A stretch of 64,000 nucleotides of DNA, from assembly GCA_958450365.1 (NCBI GenBank), contig CAUEEP010000737.1, positions 663,501 to 727,500 on the forward strand, read 5' to 3'. Below, piece by piece: positions 32,598-54,783 of this stretch (positions are counted from its first letter, which is position 1; the number at the start of each line of letters is the position of its first letter). The notes under the pieces are model-generated. The model had not been told where the DNA came from, searched no databases, and was given only the letters and a program-made list of their open reading frames with translations. The position numbers and the translations under genes were made by a program. This stretch comes from Mesorhabditis belari. Taxonomy: Eukaryota; Nematoda; Chromadorea; Rhabditida; Rhabditidae.

Positions 32598-35337
32598 ATG
32601 TCGCCGAAAAAGAAAAATGGCAACACAACCAATAATCAAATGCACGATAAGGCCAGTTTTTTTTTCCAGTTATCAGCTTTACAGGTACATATCGAACTAC
32701 AATATTAGTGTTCTATTTGTGGATCTACAAGAGTTTACGATACTTGAAGTAGTCAAAAGTAATATTGTTTCACGTATAACATACAAGCCTTCGATCTGAC
32801 TCGGGTAACTCTATGCAGCTCTGAAAATTCTGCATTTGTTCTACTTAATGGCTGAACGAACACTTTGGATATGTGAAAAAGTAGCCCTTCCCCCACTCAA
32901 TAAGTGCCTCTTTTATTCGGGGCTAATCTTTGGTGTGCTTTTTTTTCCTCAAACGACGAGAAAACGCAATTCTCGTCGTTCCTTTTGAGTCTGAAGAAAG
33001 AGCTTTAGAAAAATCAACTTTTCTCGGATTTCCTCTAGATGAAGATATTCTAGATTTTTCATTTGAACGAGAAATTCGTATTTCTTTAATGGAAACACAT
33101 TACACTTATCGAAGTGAGTTCGGTTTTTGCTTTGATTAATAGAAGATGAGTCATTCAGCCATTTTAATGAGTTTTTGCAAAAGCCTCGATTGGATTTTTA
33201 TTCTTATCCAAATGTTTACTCACTGCGTTTTTGCTTAGCTGGAATCTTGAATTTTATTCCAAAGTATTCAAGCTGAATACTCAAAATCTGGATCAAATTT
33301 AATAGTATCTGACATTTTAAAGCTATAGTAGGAATTGTTTTTTTGCGGTCCCATTCAAAAATGAAACGCTACGGAGCAGTTTCCATTCGATCGGCGATGA
33401 ATTCTGCTGGTTATTAACTTTTTTTTTTTGAAATTAGCATTCATTTTTATAGATGACATCGATCCGGCTAGCTTGCGATCTCACCTCATCTCTGGGTTAA
33501 CGGTAAATTTGAAGCTTTCCAGTGAAATGTATTCATTTCCAGATTCTTCCTTCACTGTTCGCTTGTCTATTGGGCGTTTTTGCGGCAACATTGCTCGTCA
33601 TGGCTTCAAGTAAGTGAAATTACCTGGAATAGGTAGAACCTACCGTAAATACTGTAATAGTACCCCACCCCCATAATGACGGTGCGGAGTGTTGTGTAGT
33701 CTAGCTTTGGACGCGTTTTTCTTGACACTCGTTTATGCTATAATGCGCGCTTAGTTATCAAAAAATAGCCCTGAATTTCAGCTATTTTTTGATACCAAAG
33801 ACGCATTTTTGGGAGTACAAGTGCTTTGAAAAGAATGAAATCCTAAAAAAAAAAAGCGACTACGCGACTGTATGAGGAGGGTGGGGTACTATTACAGTAT
33901 TTACGGTAGGTGCAAACTAATGGCTCTAGCCATACAATTAATTTGCAAATTAATGCAAATTAATCTTATGGCTTTTTACACCTAGTAAATAGTCTTTAGT
34001 CTTTAGGTCTTTAGAATAGACTTCTGACAGTGAGAACCAAAGCTTGATCAATTTCTCTTTCAGCGTTGAGCGCGCGCCTGCGTTTACCGATCCACTCGTT
34101 GATGGGTTTCGCGGCGATGATCGATTTCGTTGTTTGTGTGTATTTGGTGGGAAAAAAAATGGCAAGGAAAATTATTTTAAAAGTTTTTAGGTACAAGTCC
34201 AAATCATGGTGTTAAACGGATGGCACAACGTTCCACAGAAAACCTGTTTCCTCGGCTCACTACACGGTTTAGCGGCTTTGAATGCACAGGTATTCGAGTA
34301 GAAGAATCATAAAGTAAATGAAGCAAATTTTTTACTTGAAACGGAAAGCTAAGAATTCGAAAAAAGGTCAACATTTTGGATAACATTAAAAGGAAATTCG
34401 CGAAAAATTTCCACCATAATCCTTTTCACTTAGCTACTATTGAATAGTTTTGCTAAAAATAGACAGGCGTACTGTTGGCGATGTCAATCGAGAGGTTTTA
34501 CTCTGCCGGATTGAAGAAAAGCGTTGGGTAAGTAAGTCGGCTAAAGTTCAGTAAATACTCCATTTTCAGAGCTAAGAAAATTTCAAAAAACTCGTTTCCC
34601 AAATGGCCTTTCATCCTTTTCACTCTCATTTTCTCATCACTTCTTACGACAATTGGTTGGGTGATCCCAATCGGATCCGAGCTAGTCATCTCTTGCTTCT
34701 CAAGTTCATCATATGGAAATGAAAAGTTGGTTTTTTCAAAAATGTTTTGAACAAAAAAACTTCCAGTGCTCGACTAACTTGGTTGATCTCTCATTTGATC
34801 GGGATTCTTTCGTCGGTGATTTTCTTGCTGTTAACATATCGACGTCTTTCTAATCAAGCAACAAGTTGGGCACAAAGAAAGTCTATTCAAAGTCGATTTC
34901 AGACACTGGCGCAATCTCTTTGTCTCTTCTCCGCTCACTCACAATTATCTCCATATTTTCATTGACTTCTTGGGTTCTTTATAGTTTGGGATCAATAAGT
35001 CAAATGGTGAGTTTGAAAAATTCTTCAATACAAAAAATTTAGCTTTCTAATTTCCCACCACAAGCGGAGTTGCATTTGTCTTGGCCTCTGCTATTGCTTT
35101 CTACAGTAAAGCCCGTTACCCTATTCACCGCTGAGCGAAAATATCGAAGGGCCATGTTATTGTTTCTTACATGTGGATGGTGAAAAACCAGCTCAAGTCA
35201 AGCTCTTACAAACAAATTTCAGGAGAGGAGAGCTGGATGGAAGATTGGCCACGAGACAAGGCGGAATATCTGGCACCGGATTTTTGGCTCTCGCCGCAGC
35301 TACAGCTCGTGCCGGATCGACGACAATGGATTTTTAA
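32598..35337 (+). CDS. rhodopsin-like seven-helix GPCR, family unassigned
   Basis: Exons 32961-33113, 33453-33502, 33543-33609, 34064-34146, 34191-34289, 34463-34527, 34570-34725, 34767-34864, 34903-35006, 35043-35179 and 35223-35337 all join in phase. Seven hydrophobic helices are visible: TM1 ILPSLFACLLGVFAATLLVM, TM2 LMGFAAMIDFVVCVYL, TM3 TGVLLAMSIERFYSAG with Glu-Arg-Phe as the DRY equivalent and a Cys upstream (QKTCFLG) for the usual disulphide. TM6 is IISIFSLTSWVLYSL. TM7 is WPLLLLSTVKPVTLFTAERK, where Lys-Pro replaces Asn-Pro, followed by an amphipathic helix 8. Only the first exon is doubtful: 32598-32655 (MSPKKKNGNTTNNQMHDKA) is phase-compatible, but its donor is weak. Ligand and family are unknown; it could be a chemosensory or peptide receptor. 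Introns are mostly 38-60 bases; one holds a MITE. The 3' end faces sep-1, 163 bases away. Confidence 0.8.
33641..33908. mobile_element. MITE family A, copy 3 (GPCR intron)
   Basis: CCGTAAATACTGTAATAGTA and TACTATTACAGTATTTACGG ends with TA at each side. It lies between the TM1 and TM2 exons of the GPCR. Confidence 0.88.
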
Positions 35338-35499
35338 ATTATGCACTCAAACATTTTGTTTTTCATTCTAATCTGATACAATTTATTTGATCACAAAATT
35401 TGTTAAATCAAACACACCCGCAATACAAAAGTTTAAAGTACAGAATAACGGACCCGTATGAAAATATTTGGTCGAGAAATTCATAGATTTTTGAAAAGA

Positions 35500-38400
35500 T
35501 TATCGTTCTGCCGCTGAGTCCAAGCTGTTCGATGGTGACGAGACAACGGGGATTCCATATGATACGACCGAGGCGCCAGTGAGATGACGAAGCTTTGCTC
35601 GGCTACGTGCGAACGCCATTCCATCCATCAACATGCGCAATCTAGACCAAAGTTATTGAACTTTAATTTACCTAGATCTATACCTCTCCCCGTCATTTGC
35701 TTTTGGTTTTCGTTGTTCGGCGTCAAACATGTAGTCGCTGAGATCGATGAAGTAGCGATCAATTTCACCGTCAGTCACCATCCACAAGCATCCGACAACG
35801 CAGGGACTATCGGCAATGAAGTAGTCGTAAATTGAAGATCGTCCATCTAGTCCTGGGCCTTCCGGTGTAATTGCAACACTAAAACTAGATTCTAGACAGC
35901 TAAAATTTAGACAATCACCTTGAACACCCCATAAGAAATCCCACAGCTTGACATCCACTTTTTCGCACGGCCGTCCGTCCAAAATATTTTGATCCAGATC
36001 CATGACCGAAGTAACTAAAGTTTAAATGAAAAAGTAATAAGTAGGAAACCTTACACATAAATGTCATTGGCCGACAGCATTTTCTTGAAGTTCTCGGGCT
36101 CTGGTACACGTCCAACGATCCCTGTCCATCCGAGTTTTGCCATGTGGTCACACATTCGTTTTTTCGTATCGTCGAGATTGTTGTCTGGATCGCAGATGAA
36201 CACTCCTCTTGCCGGATTAATCGGGCGTGGAATCTGACAAAGAGAATTAAAAGGATGCGTTGGCAAAACATACCGAGTAGTTTTTCTTCTCGAAAATTTC
36301 CAATAACTTGTGAACCGAGCCGAATCGTCCAATGTAGGGATTCTTTTCAAAGATCGGAAGACTCTCCCAGGGTATTATCGAAAGCTCCTAAAAAATCAAA
36401 TTTTATTAAATAATCTACTTCGAAACTACCGGCGATGTTACAATCATTGTGTAGCGTGGAAACGAGTAAGCGACATCGCTTGCCGCCTTTTTGAGTTGGA
36501 CATAGAAGTCCGAGTTTGTCCGCGAAACTTTTGCTGCCTCGGCTGATCCAAGCTCACCGTTCAACTCGCAAAAGGCTGGAATCAATGGTTTCCATAGCGT
36601 CTCGTATTCTTCATGGCTTCCCGTTGCAAAAAGTGACACAAGTTCCGTCGCAATGTAGGATGAAAGACCCCTGTTCGTTTGCGCTTTTGTAGTTAACGAT
36701 TGGATCCTGGAAGTAAAAAGTAGAAGTATTTTACAAAAAAAAAACTACATCTTAGCCGCTTTCCGGCCTTCTGCCCCTAGAGTTGCGCTCGGTCGGAACA
36801 ACATTGCAAAGGGGCCGAGAAGTTGGTTTTGAACTTTGGCACAGAAAGCCTAAAAGAGATTGAATCATTTCTTTATCCAAATACATACCCTAAGCGAATC
36901 GTCAACTCGTCTACGCTCTTTCCAAAAATACTTGCTGTCGGTGGTGACTTTTGCCAAATTACCTAAAATTATATTATCATTTTACCATGGATAAAGTATG
37001 TACCGGTCGTATCGTTATCTCGCATGATTGTTGTCATGTCTTTGATGAACTCGTCAAGCTAAATTTTAGAATGATAACTAGCAAATAAAAACTGATTACT
37101 TTATCTTTCGATGCGATTGGCACAATAACTGGAGGACGGCTACAATGAAGCTTGACAACGACGAAATCACCGCCGTTATTGAGCACGAGTTGGAGCACGG
37201 TGATGTCTTCTGGCAGCTTCTCAACTTTTGCTTGAAATTGCGAAGCACTTCGAAATTCCTCTCCAAAATCTCGTCCAATGGCTCGAGCAGCTTGTCGCGT
37301 AGCAAGAAGACACATCTCGGCGCTCATCATCGCACTTTCCCAAGGATAGATTGACAACTAAAACCAAAAATTACACAACTAATTCGCGAATAAATAACCT
37401 GTGCAATCATTGAGCATATCGGTAATCTCCAGTCACGATACATCAAGTGTTTATGGAGTGCATATTGTTTCCGCGCATCTTCCACTGCTTTCTCTCTTTT
37501 CGCTGCCAGTTCGCCGTCTTCTGTCGTCTTTGGATTTGCTTGCAATATCTTCTTCTTCGCGTTTTTCTTAAAATATATAATTTAGTATTTAAAAATATAT
37601 CACAACCGCAAGCATCCAAGAATAGCAAAGTGGTGGGCATGCAGGCCGTGATGCTTGTGCCAAAGCCAGGAATTCAGCTTGAAGAAAAGAACTTGCGTAC
37701 TTATAGATCTAAACAAATTGATAAAACAGAAGTTCCTAAATTTGTTACTTTTTTGGTCCATTCACTAACAGTGGTAATAACCGAAGTCCCGGCCCGAGGT
37801 GCTCGATATCCGTCATTGTAGCGTAGCCACTGAATCATCACAAGTATCCACAGCATTGACATAAGCAAGGGGGGTCTCTAAAAAAAATCTTAAACTTTAG
37901 CGTTTATACAAATGAACTAACTGGTTTGGAGAGATTTCCTAATAGTTGCTGCTGAGTAGGCGTATTCAAAGAACGAAGTTGTGTGAAAGCCTCACACAAT
38001 CCTTGAACAGCAACTTCATTAGTAGGAAAACCATCGTAGGCAAAAGCAAAGATATGCCACTAAAATGCATGTACATTAGCAAAATTTTTTTTGGAAAACC
38101 TCAAAGCGGTAAACTGGATCAAATCGAGAAATTGCACAATTTGAACATGAACAAGTCTCAGCATACAAATGTAGAATGGGATTTGATGTGTCACTAAAAC
38201 AAAACTTTTTGAGAAAACTTTACAAAACTTACTCTTCGTTTACACACAACTCGAGGAAAGTGTCAGTCAGAGCACCTATCGTCATATCGGCAACTCCTTG
38301 TTTGGTGGTTTTCATCTCGCCTTCTGGTTGGACCACAGAATCCTAAATTCTAACTCAATACGAAACTCAAATTTAACACCAACACTATACAGATGTTGGA

Positions 38401-40132
38401 GCATTTTGCGCATGTTTGGACGGCTGTGTGAATCGTAGAATGAAGCGAAGCGCACCCAGAACATCAAGGATGAAGCTCGAACAATACTAAAGAAACGATA
38501 CGTGTGTTAGAGGCAAAAAAGGGCTTACTTTGAATGCAGTCCAAGTCTGAGTGAGGCGATCCAATACTTCAATGACGCATAGCACGCTTCCCTGGTTTGT
38601 CCGGATTTGAACATTTCAAGCACGTATTGATGGACAAAGTAGAAATGCTCGGCAACGCGAAGTGAAACTTTTACTAAATTAATACAATAAGAGTTATCAG
38701 AAATGCTACTTACATATGTGTCCAGAATCTTTGCCTTCGGTATCGAACAAAGGAAGCTCATAATTCGCAGAGCTGTCGACCAACAAGTTTCGAGCCATGT
38801 TCTTCACGATGACCTCACTAGAGTGCAACATTTGCTCGAGGTGGACCAATCCATCTTTGGCTTTATATCGAGTACCATCATCTTTTACCTAAAGTTAATT
38901 ATTTAAACACTGAAAGGGAGAGAAACCTCTCGACGTTGCAATTTGTAGGCATTCGCAAGGCAGCTGTTGATTAACGCCATCAGTTCATAGTTTGCATACG
39001 TCTTCTCATCTTTCCTTTCCTCGAGGTATTCGTAGAGTTGCTGGATCGAATGCTCCTAGTAAACTGGTAAAACCTTGCTGAAAGAAAAACATACTCGAAA
39101 TTTTGCTTCCACGTGAAACACCTTGATTTGCCGACAAATACTGGCGAATTGGCTGTGTTCAATGAATTTATCCCGTGTGAACATGTTATTCTATAAAAAA
39201 ATATTCAAAACAATGTATTGAATCCAAACCCTTTCATCGTAGAACCCATCTAACACTTCCCATTCAGCAAGCAAGACGCACCACTTCTGATAAGCACATT
39301 CGATGTCTAGATCTTTTTCGAAGATTGTTAAGATGTCCTTCAGCATCAGTAACCCTTTGTAGTGCTAAAATCCATTTATTCGAGATCTTAACCAAAGCCA
39401 CACATGTCCGCTCAAAAAAAGGGCAGCCGCCAAATTCCGAAGCTGCTTGTTGTATGGCGCACGTGCTTGAGTTGAGGCTTGCAACAGCAATGGTTGAATC
39501 CTGGTGATGTACAAAGTGTAGGCCCGCTAAAAATTTGAAGTTTAAGGATAGCAAATCGATAGTACCATTAGTGCTGCGTGTGGATTCGATTCTTGATTGG
39601 CAAACGCATATTGATGAGTTACTAAAACGTGCGGCGCCAAGTCGCTCTGCTCGATCTCTTTCCCACAAGCTCGCAATACATCACACATCTGAATCAGACT
39701 TTTATAAAAATGCAAAAAATTGAATAACTTTTCGTTGAACGAAGAAAAGCTGTCCAGTAAATGCTCGAAAATGTTGATTCAATTGTTCGTACAACTTCTG
39801 CGATCCAACTTGGCTGACGGAAGTGGTGGCCGTTGATGGTGTGTCTTCGTCAAATTGCAGCAACTTTCGAGCAGGCGTCTTTTCATTCCTTTTCTCCTTC
39901 TTTGATGCTAAAATTAAAGATTTAGACGTTATCAGGGCTATTTTAAACAAAACTACTAAGCATAACACAAACTACCTTTGTTTAGGCTCTTTGGTGTTGA
40001 AGTTAGCAGGTCGTGCAAGCGAGCTGGCGAGATAGCCCTCAACGGCGATTTTCCCCGAGCTCTAAACAAAAACAAATGATGTTAAGAACCAAAAACAAAC
40101 TTTCTAACGGTGTCCAGAGGAATTGAAGCCAT
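35500..40132 (-). CDS. sep-1: separase, cohesin-cleaving cysteine protease
   Basis: Separase cuts the kleisin of cohesin at anaphase, after securin is destroyed; in nematodes it also acts in eggshell cortical-granule release. The C-terminal catalytic exons are unmistakable. YFGHGSGSKYF carries the catalytic His (codon 36002-36004), and CQAVGFLMGCSS carries the catalytic Cys (codon 35924-35926). Then come AITPEGPGLDGRSSIYDYFI and SPCVVGCLWMVTDGEIDRYF, matching the family block PCVVGNLWDVTDKDIDRF. The preceding exon reads IPRPINPARGVFICDPDNNL. The C-terminus continues with ARSRAKLRHLTGASVVSYGI. The long helical N-terminal part is split over many exons joined by short introns. Exon 1 is MASIPLDTVRK, which splices in phase into RGKSPLRAISPARL. 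An acceptor (GATTTCAG) about 20 bases upstream of the ATG marks a likely spliced-leader site. Internal exon borders between 36,400 and 39,700 were not all resolved. Confidence 0.93.
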
Positions 40133-40878
40133 CAAGATGAACTTGAAGTGCCTGAAATCAAAGAATTGCTCGAGTCGCGGCCAAAAGAAAGCGTTGCGAG
40201 TAAAGAAGTGCACCCGGCAAGAACAAACAGGTTAGGGGCACCGTGATCACGTTAGGTAAAACAATAGACTACTAGCTTATTTGAATTGGCAGTTTGCAAA
40301 ACTGAAAATATCCAAAGCCTTTCATTTCGGGCAATAACTGAACAGTATTGAGTCCAATCACAGCTTTATCTAACGATTTAATCTCGAATCGAACGAACCA
40401 TCAGAGAAACAAAAACAAAGAAAAAGCTACAAATTCTTGTTTTGACAAAAAGCAAGAAATGTGACTTTTAGTTTCAATTACAATTCAAATCTTGATCGTC
40501 TCTGTCTATTGCTGAATCAGCTTGTATTGATTTGAATAGGATGCCTGGGGCAGGGCAAAGGGTAAATGGTGGTTACTCGGTTACGCGCCAAGCAAGAAAA
40601 CAAGATACAAGAACAGCTGGGGAATGAAGGGCTGCAGAACATTTGATCAAATTGCTACCAACAACAAGATAAATACTTAAAATCGACATACCCAGATAGG
40701 TAGATAATGAATAAAATGTGCTAGAGCCACCAATCGCGTAATCCGAGAGAATGAGAAATAGTCTATTTACAAACTTAAATAGCGGCAATTGCCAATGTTT
40801 CAATATTCGGCTTTTCAATTGAATATCTAGTCGTAAAAAATAAATTTATTTGACATGTAAAACATTTGATTGCTTTTT
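40133..40878. other. intergenic between eor-1 3' end and sep-1 5' end
   Basis: About 750 bases, no exon supported; presumably the eor-1 3' UTR and sep-1 promoter or trans-splice region. Confidence 0.5.
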
Positions 40879-50563
<9,685 letters not shown>

Positions 50564-50973
50564 TACTAAAAATTTTATTCAAATTATAGGCTTTTAACTG
50601 AAAACTATGGTAAGATACAAGTTTGTTAGAACCTTGAAAAATACCCCCTCCGGGTTGTCTCTTTGTGCACAAATGCCTTTCGCAATTTGTATCTTTTCGT
50701 GGTCTATGCCGAAGCCGATGACAAGAAAAGGAGCGTGAATTCCCAAGGGTTTTCCCCATCAACATTCTTTTGCATTCATGCATTTGGTACAATAGGAGTT
50801 TTTAAATTTTTATGCAAACTTTAAACTCGATTTTGAAAAAAACAGCACGGCGAATTGGAGTTTTCGGTGAAAAGTGAATACTACATAAATGAATGAAATG
50901 AAATAAATAATTGAATGAATATACTCTACAGAACGGAGAACGGGAAAAACACGCACTTTGCAATTAAAAATGA

Positions 50974-52750
<1,777 letters not shown>

Positions 52751-53059
52751 CTTGCCCTATCTGCAGCTGAGTCCCAAAAACTTTTGTGATCAGCCTGAAA
52801 AAGTAAAATAAAAATCAATTGAAACGAAAAGAGAACATCGAATGATTAGGAAAGTGTAAAGAAAACAATCCATTTCTTCATTATTTCATTCAAAAGGTGA
52901 CTCATGGCCGCATCGCACCGTTTCGAATTGAAAAAGAACGTGAAGAGCGAATTTGAAAAGGGTGGCTGGTCGATGCGAGTCAGATGCAAGATAGGAGGCA
53001 AGCATTTAAGAGCGTCAAGGTCGAAAGACATTGGAGGCGATGCGCAACAGAGAAGAAGG

Positions 53060-53117
53060 ATCGCGTGTGCGTGAGTAACCGATATCGCGTTCTTAGGATT
53101 GTCCTCTCCCCTCTTTT
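53060..53117. promoter_or_regulatory. 60-bp duplicate upstream of rho-1, possible regulatory element
   Basis: GCGTGTGCGTGAGTAACCGA then TATCGCGTTCTTAGGATTGT then CCTCTCCCCTCTT, about 310 bases upstream of the rho-1 ATG (gene sense). The paired copy lies in intron 2. Function is inferred only from duplication and position. Confidence 0.35.
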
Positions 53118-53379
53118 CGCTAGGATCTTTTGCTTATCGATTATAACGCAATAAGAGCCATCCCTCGTCGAAATAGCCTGAACAGAGATTTTGAAACCCT
53201 GAAAACAAGGTGTGAGTGAGAGAAAAACAAGCGTCTAAAATGTCATTTCTTCGCCAAAAAAGGATAAAGTTCTTAAGCGAAACGTATAGCAAACAAATAA
53301 AAAGCAAATTTTGAAATGTTGAACCTAAGTGGAGTGAGTGAGTTATGGGGTTCATAAAATGAGAAAAAGCGACGGAGAG

Positions 53380-54300
53380 CGCGTCACTAAAAGCTTTTTG
53401 GACAACGCGCACCGATCAATCGATAGGGTCTGGGGCGAGCGGGCGGGGAGAAACGAAAGGGGGGACTCAGTGTTCGCCTCGGTCCTTTCTCCCTCATGCC
53501 CGGGCACCAACTATAAGCCAACCACTAATGCGCTCTCTTTCCAACGACAAACACTACGCTTTAAAAATGTGGCTGAAAAGGTGTTACTCGTTTCCTTAAG
53601 ATTAAAGGTTGGAGAAGAGCAAAAGTAAACGAATAGCTCACAGCGCGACCAAGAACAGATGCCAAGCGGAGAGTCAGCAAAAAAAAAGCCGGCCAGAAGT
53701 TGAAATTTTCTCGAAAAAACAAAGCGGCTTGTTGCTTTTCATGGAGTGCTGAATAGATAAGCTGACCTAGACCCCATATTGAGTCATCTAGATGGCCGGG
53801 AATTCCTTCGCGAAAAAAAAGCGCTTATAGAGACGTAATCAAAGCAACTTCTGAGAAACTTTAACAACGCAAGGAATGCCAATTAAGGAGCCCGAGACGA
53901 GCCACAATTCAAAACTGTGCCCTAGTTGAGGAAAGGGTGGAGAGAAAAAACTACTGGTGTGTTGAAGAGAGAGCATCGAAAGAAGAGAGCGATCGATGCC
54001 CCCCAGTGGACGCTCGAGTGGGGGGGTAGAAGAAAAGATGCGGCGAGGGGCGGTCGGGCGACGAGAGACGCAGAACACACTAGCCCCAGCCTCAGGCACA
54101 ACGCCGCCCCAGAAAAGATACTGTTAGAGCAAAAGATGATAAAATACCCTTGTCCCGCTCTAGCAAAAAGTGTCGAAATCTTTTCGAGCAGAGACGACTC
54201 TAGGCGGGAAAGAAAGGAGGGGAAGATGGGCGGCTCGATGTCGATGAGAGAAACGTCGAAGCAAAACAAGAAACGTTTCCATCAAAATTTAATGAGGAAA
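53380..54300. promoter_or_regulatory. GC-rich shared upstream region, rho-1 / protease side
   Basis: GC-rich stretches (GGTCTGGGGCGAGCGGGCGG, CATGCCCGGGCACCAAC, GGCGAGGGGCGGTCGGGCGA) sit between divergent genes: rho-1 to the left, serine protease to the right. Open frames of about 100 codons on both strands show no domains. A promoter or 5' UTR role for rho-1 is likely but not shown. Confidence 0.4.
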
Positions 54301-54783
54301 ACAAGTGCTGTCACGTTTTTTTTTTAGTAAAGTGAGTCTAATTTATAGAAATGAATCGATCTAAAAGTAAATTGTGTTAAAAATAATAAAATCAAGCGAA
54401 AAGGGGAACGAACCGAGGGAAAAATATCGAATCCGCAAAAATGAAATTTGAAAATGTTCGTGATTTTATAGGGTAACTTATCCACGCTTTAGAAAGCAGT
54501 CTTTTTTGGCGATTTTCGAAAACTACGGTAAATCGCGACTAGTTGTGATTTATTTTCACTCAAAATATCCAATGTTCAAAATTCAAAATTTCTTTTTAAA
54601 TGTTAGTGGTACGTTTTAAAAATTAACAAAATTTTATTAAGGATTCGTTTTTTCAATAATTTCACAGATCCATCGTCATTCAGGGCATTCATTTATGCGC
54701 AGACACAACAAAAAAAATAATTTCCTCGTGTGGTTTCTTTAAAAGTTTGTTGAACAATTGATCCCTGGATCCTAGAGGACAAA

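Noticed and set aside
32617..32799. 60-codon frame after psf-1
   Set aside because: No motifs; a different frame here (32598-32655) fits the GPCR first exon by phase.
35500..40132. Initial thought of a Nap1/GEX-3-like protein for the many-exon minus-strand gene
   Set aside because: The GHGSG and LMGC catalytic blocks and PCVVG segment identify separase.
53338..54327. Open frames of 90-133 codons on both strands upstream of rho-1
   Set aside because: GC-rich non-coding DNA keeps frames open; none has a domain or consistent codon use, and a promoter or 5' UTR role fits better.
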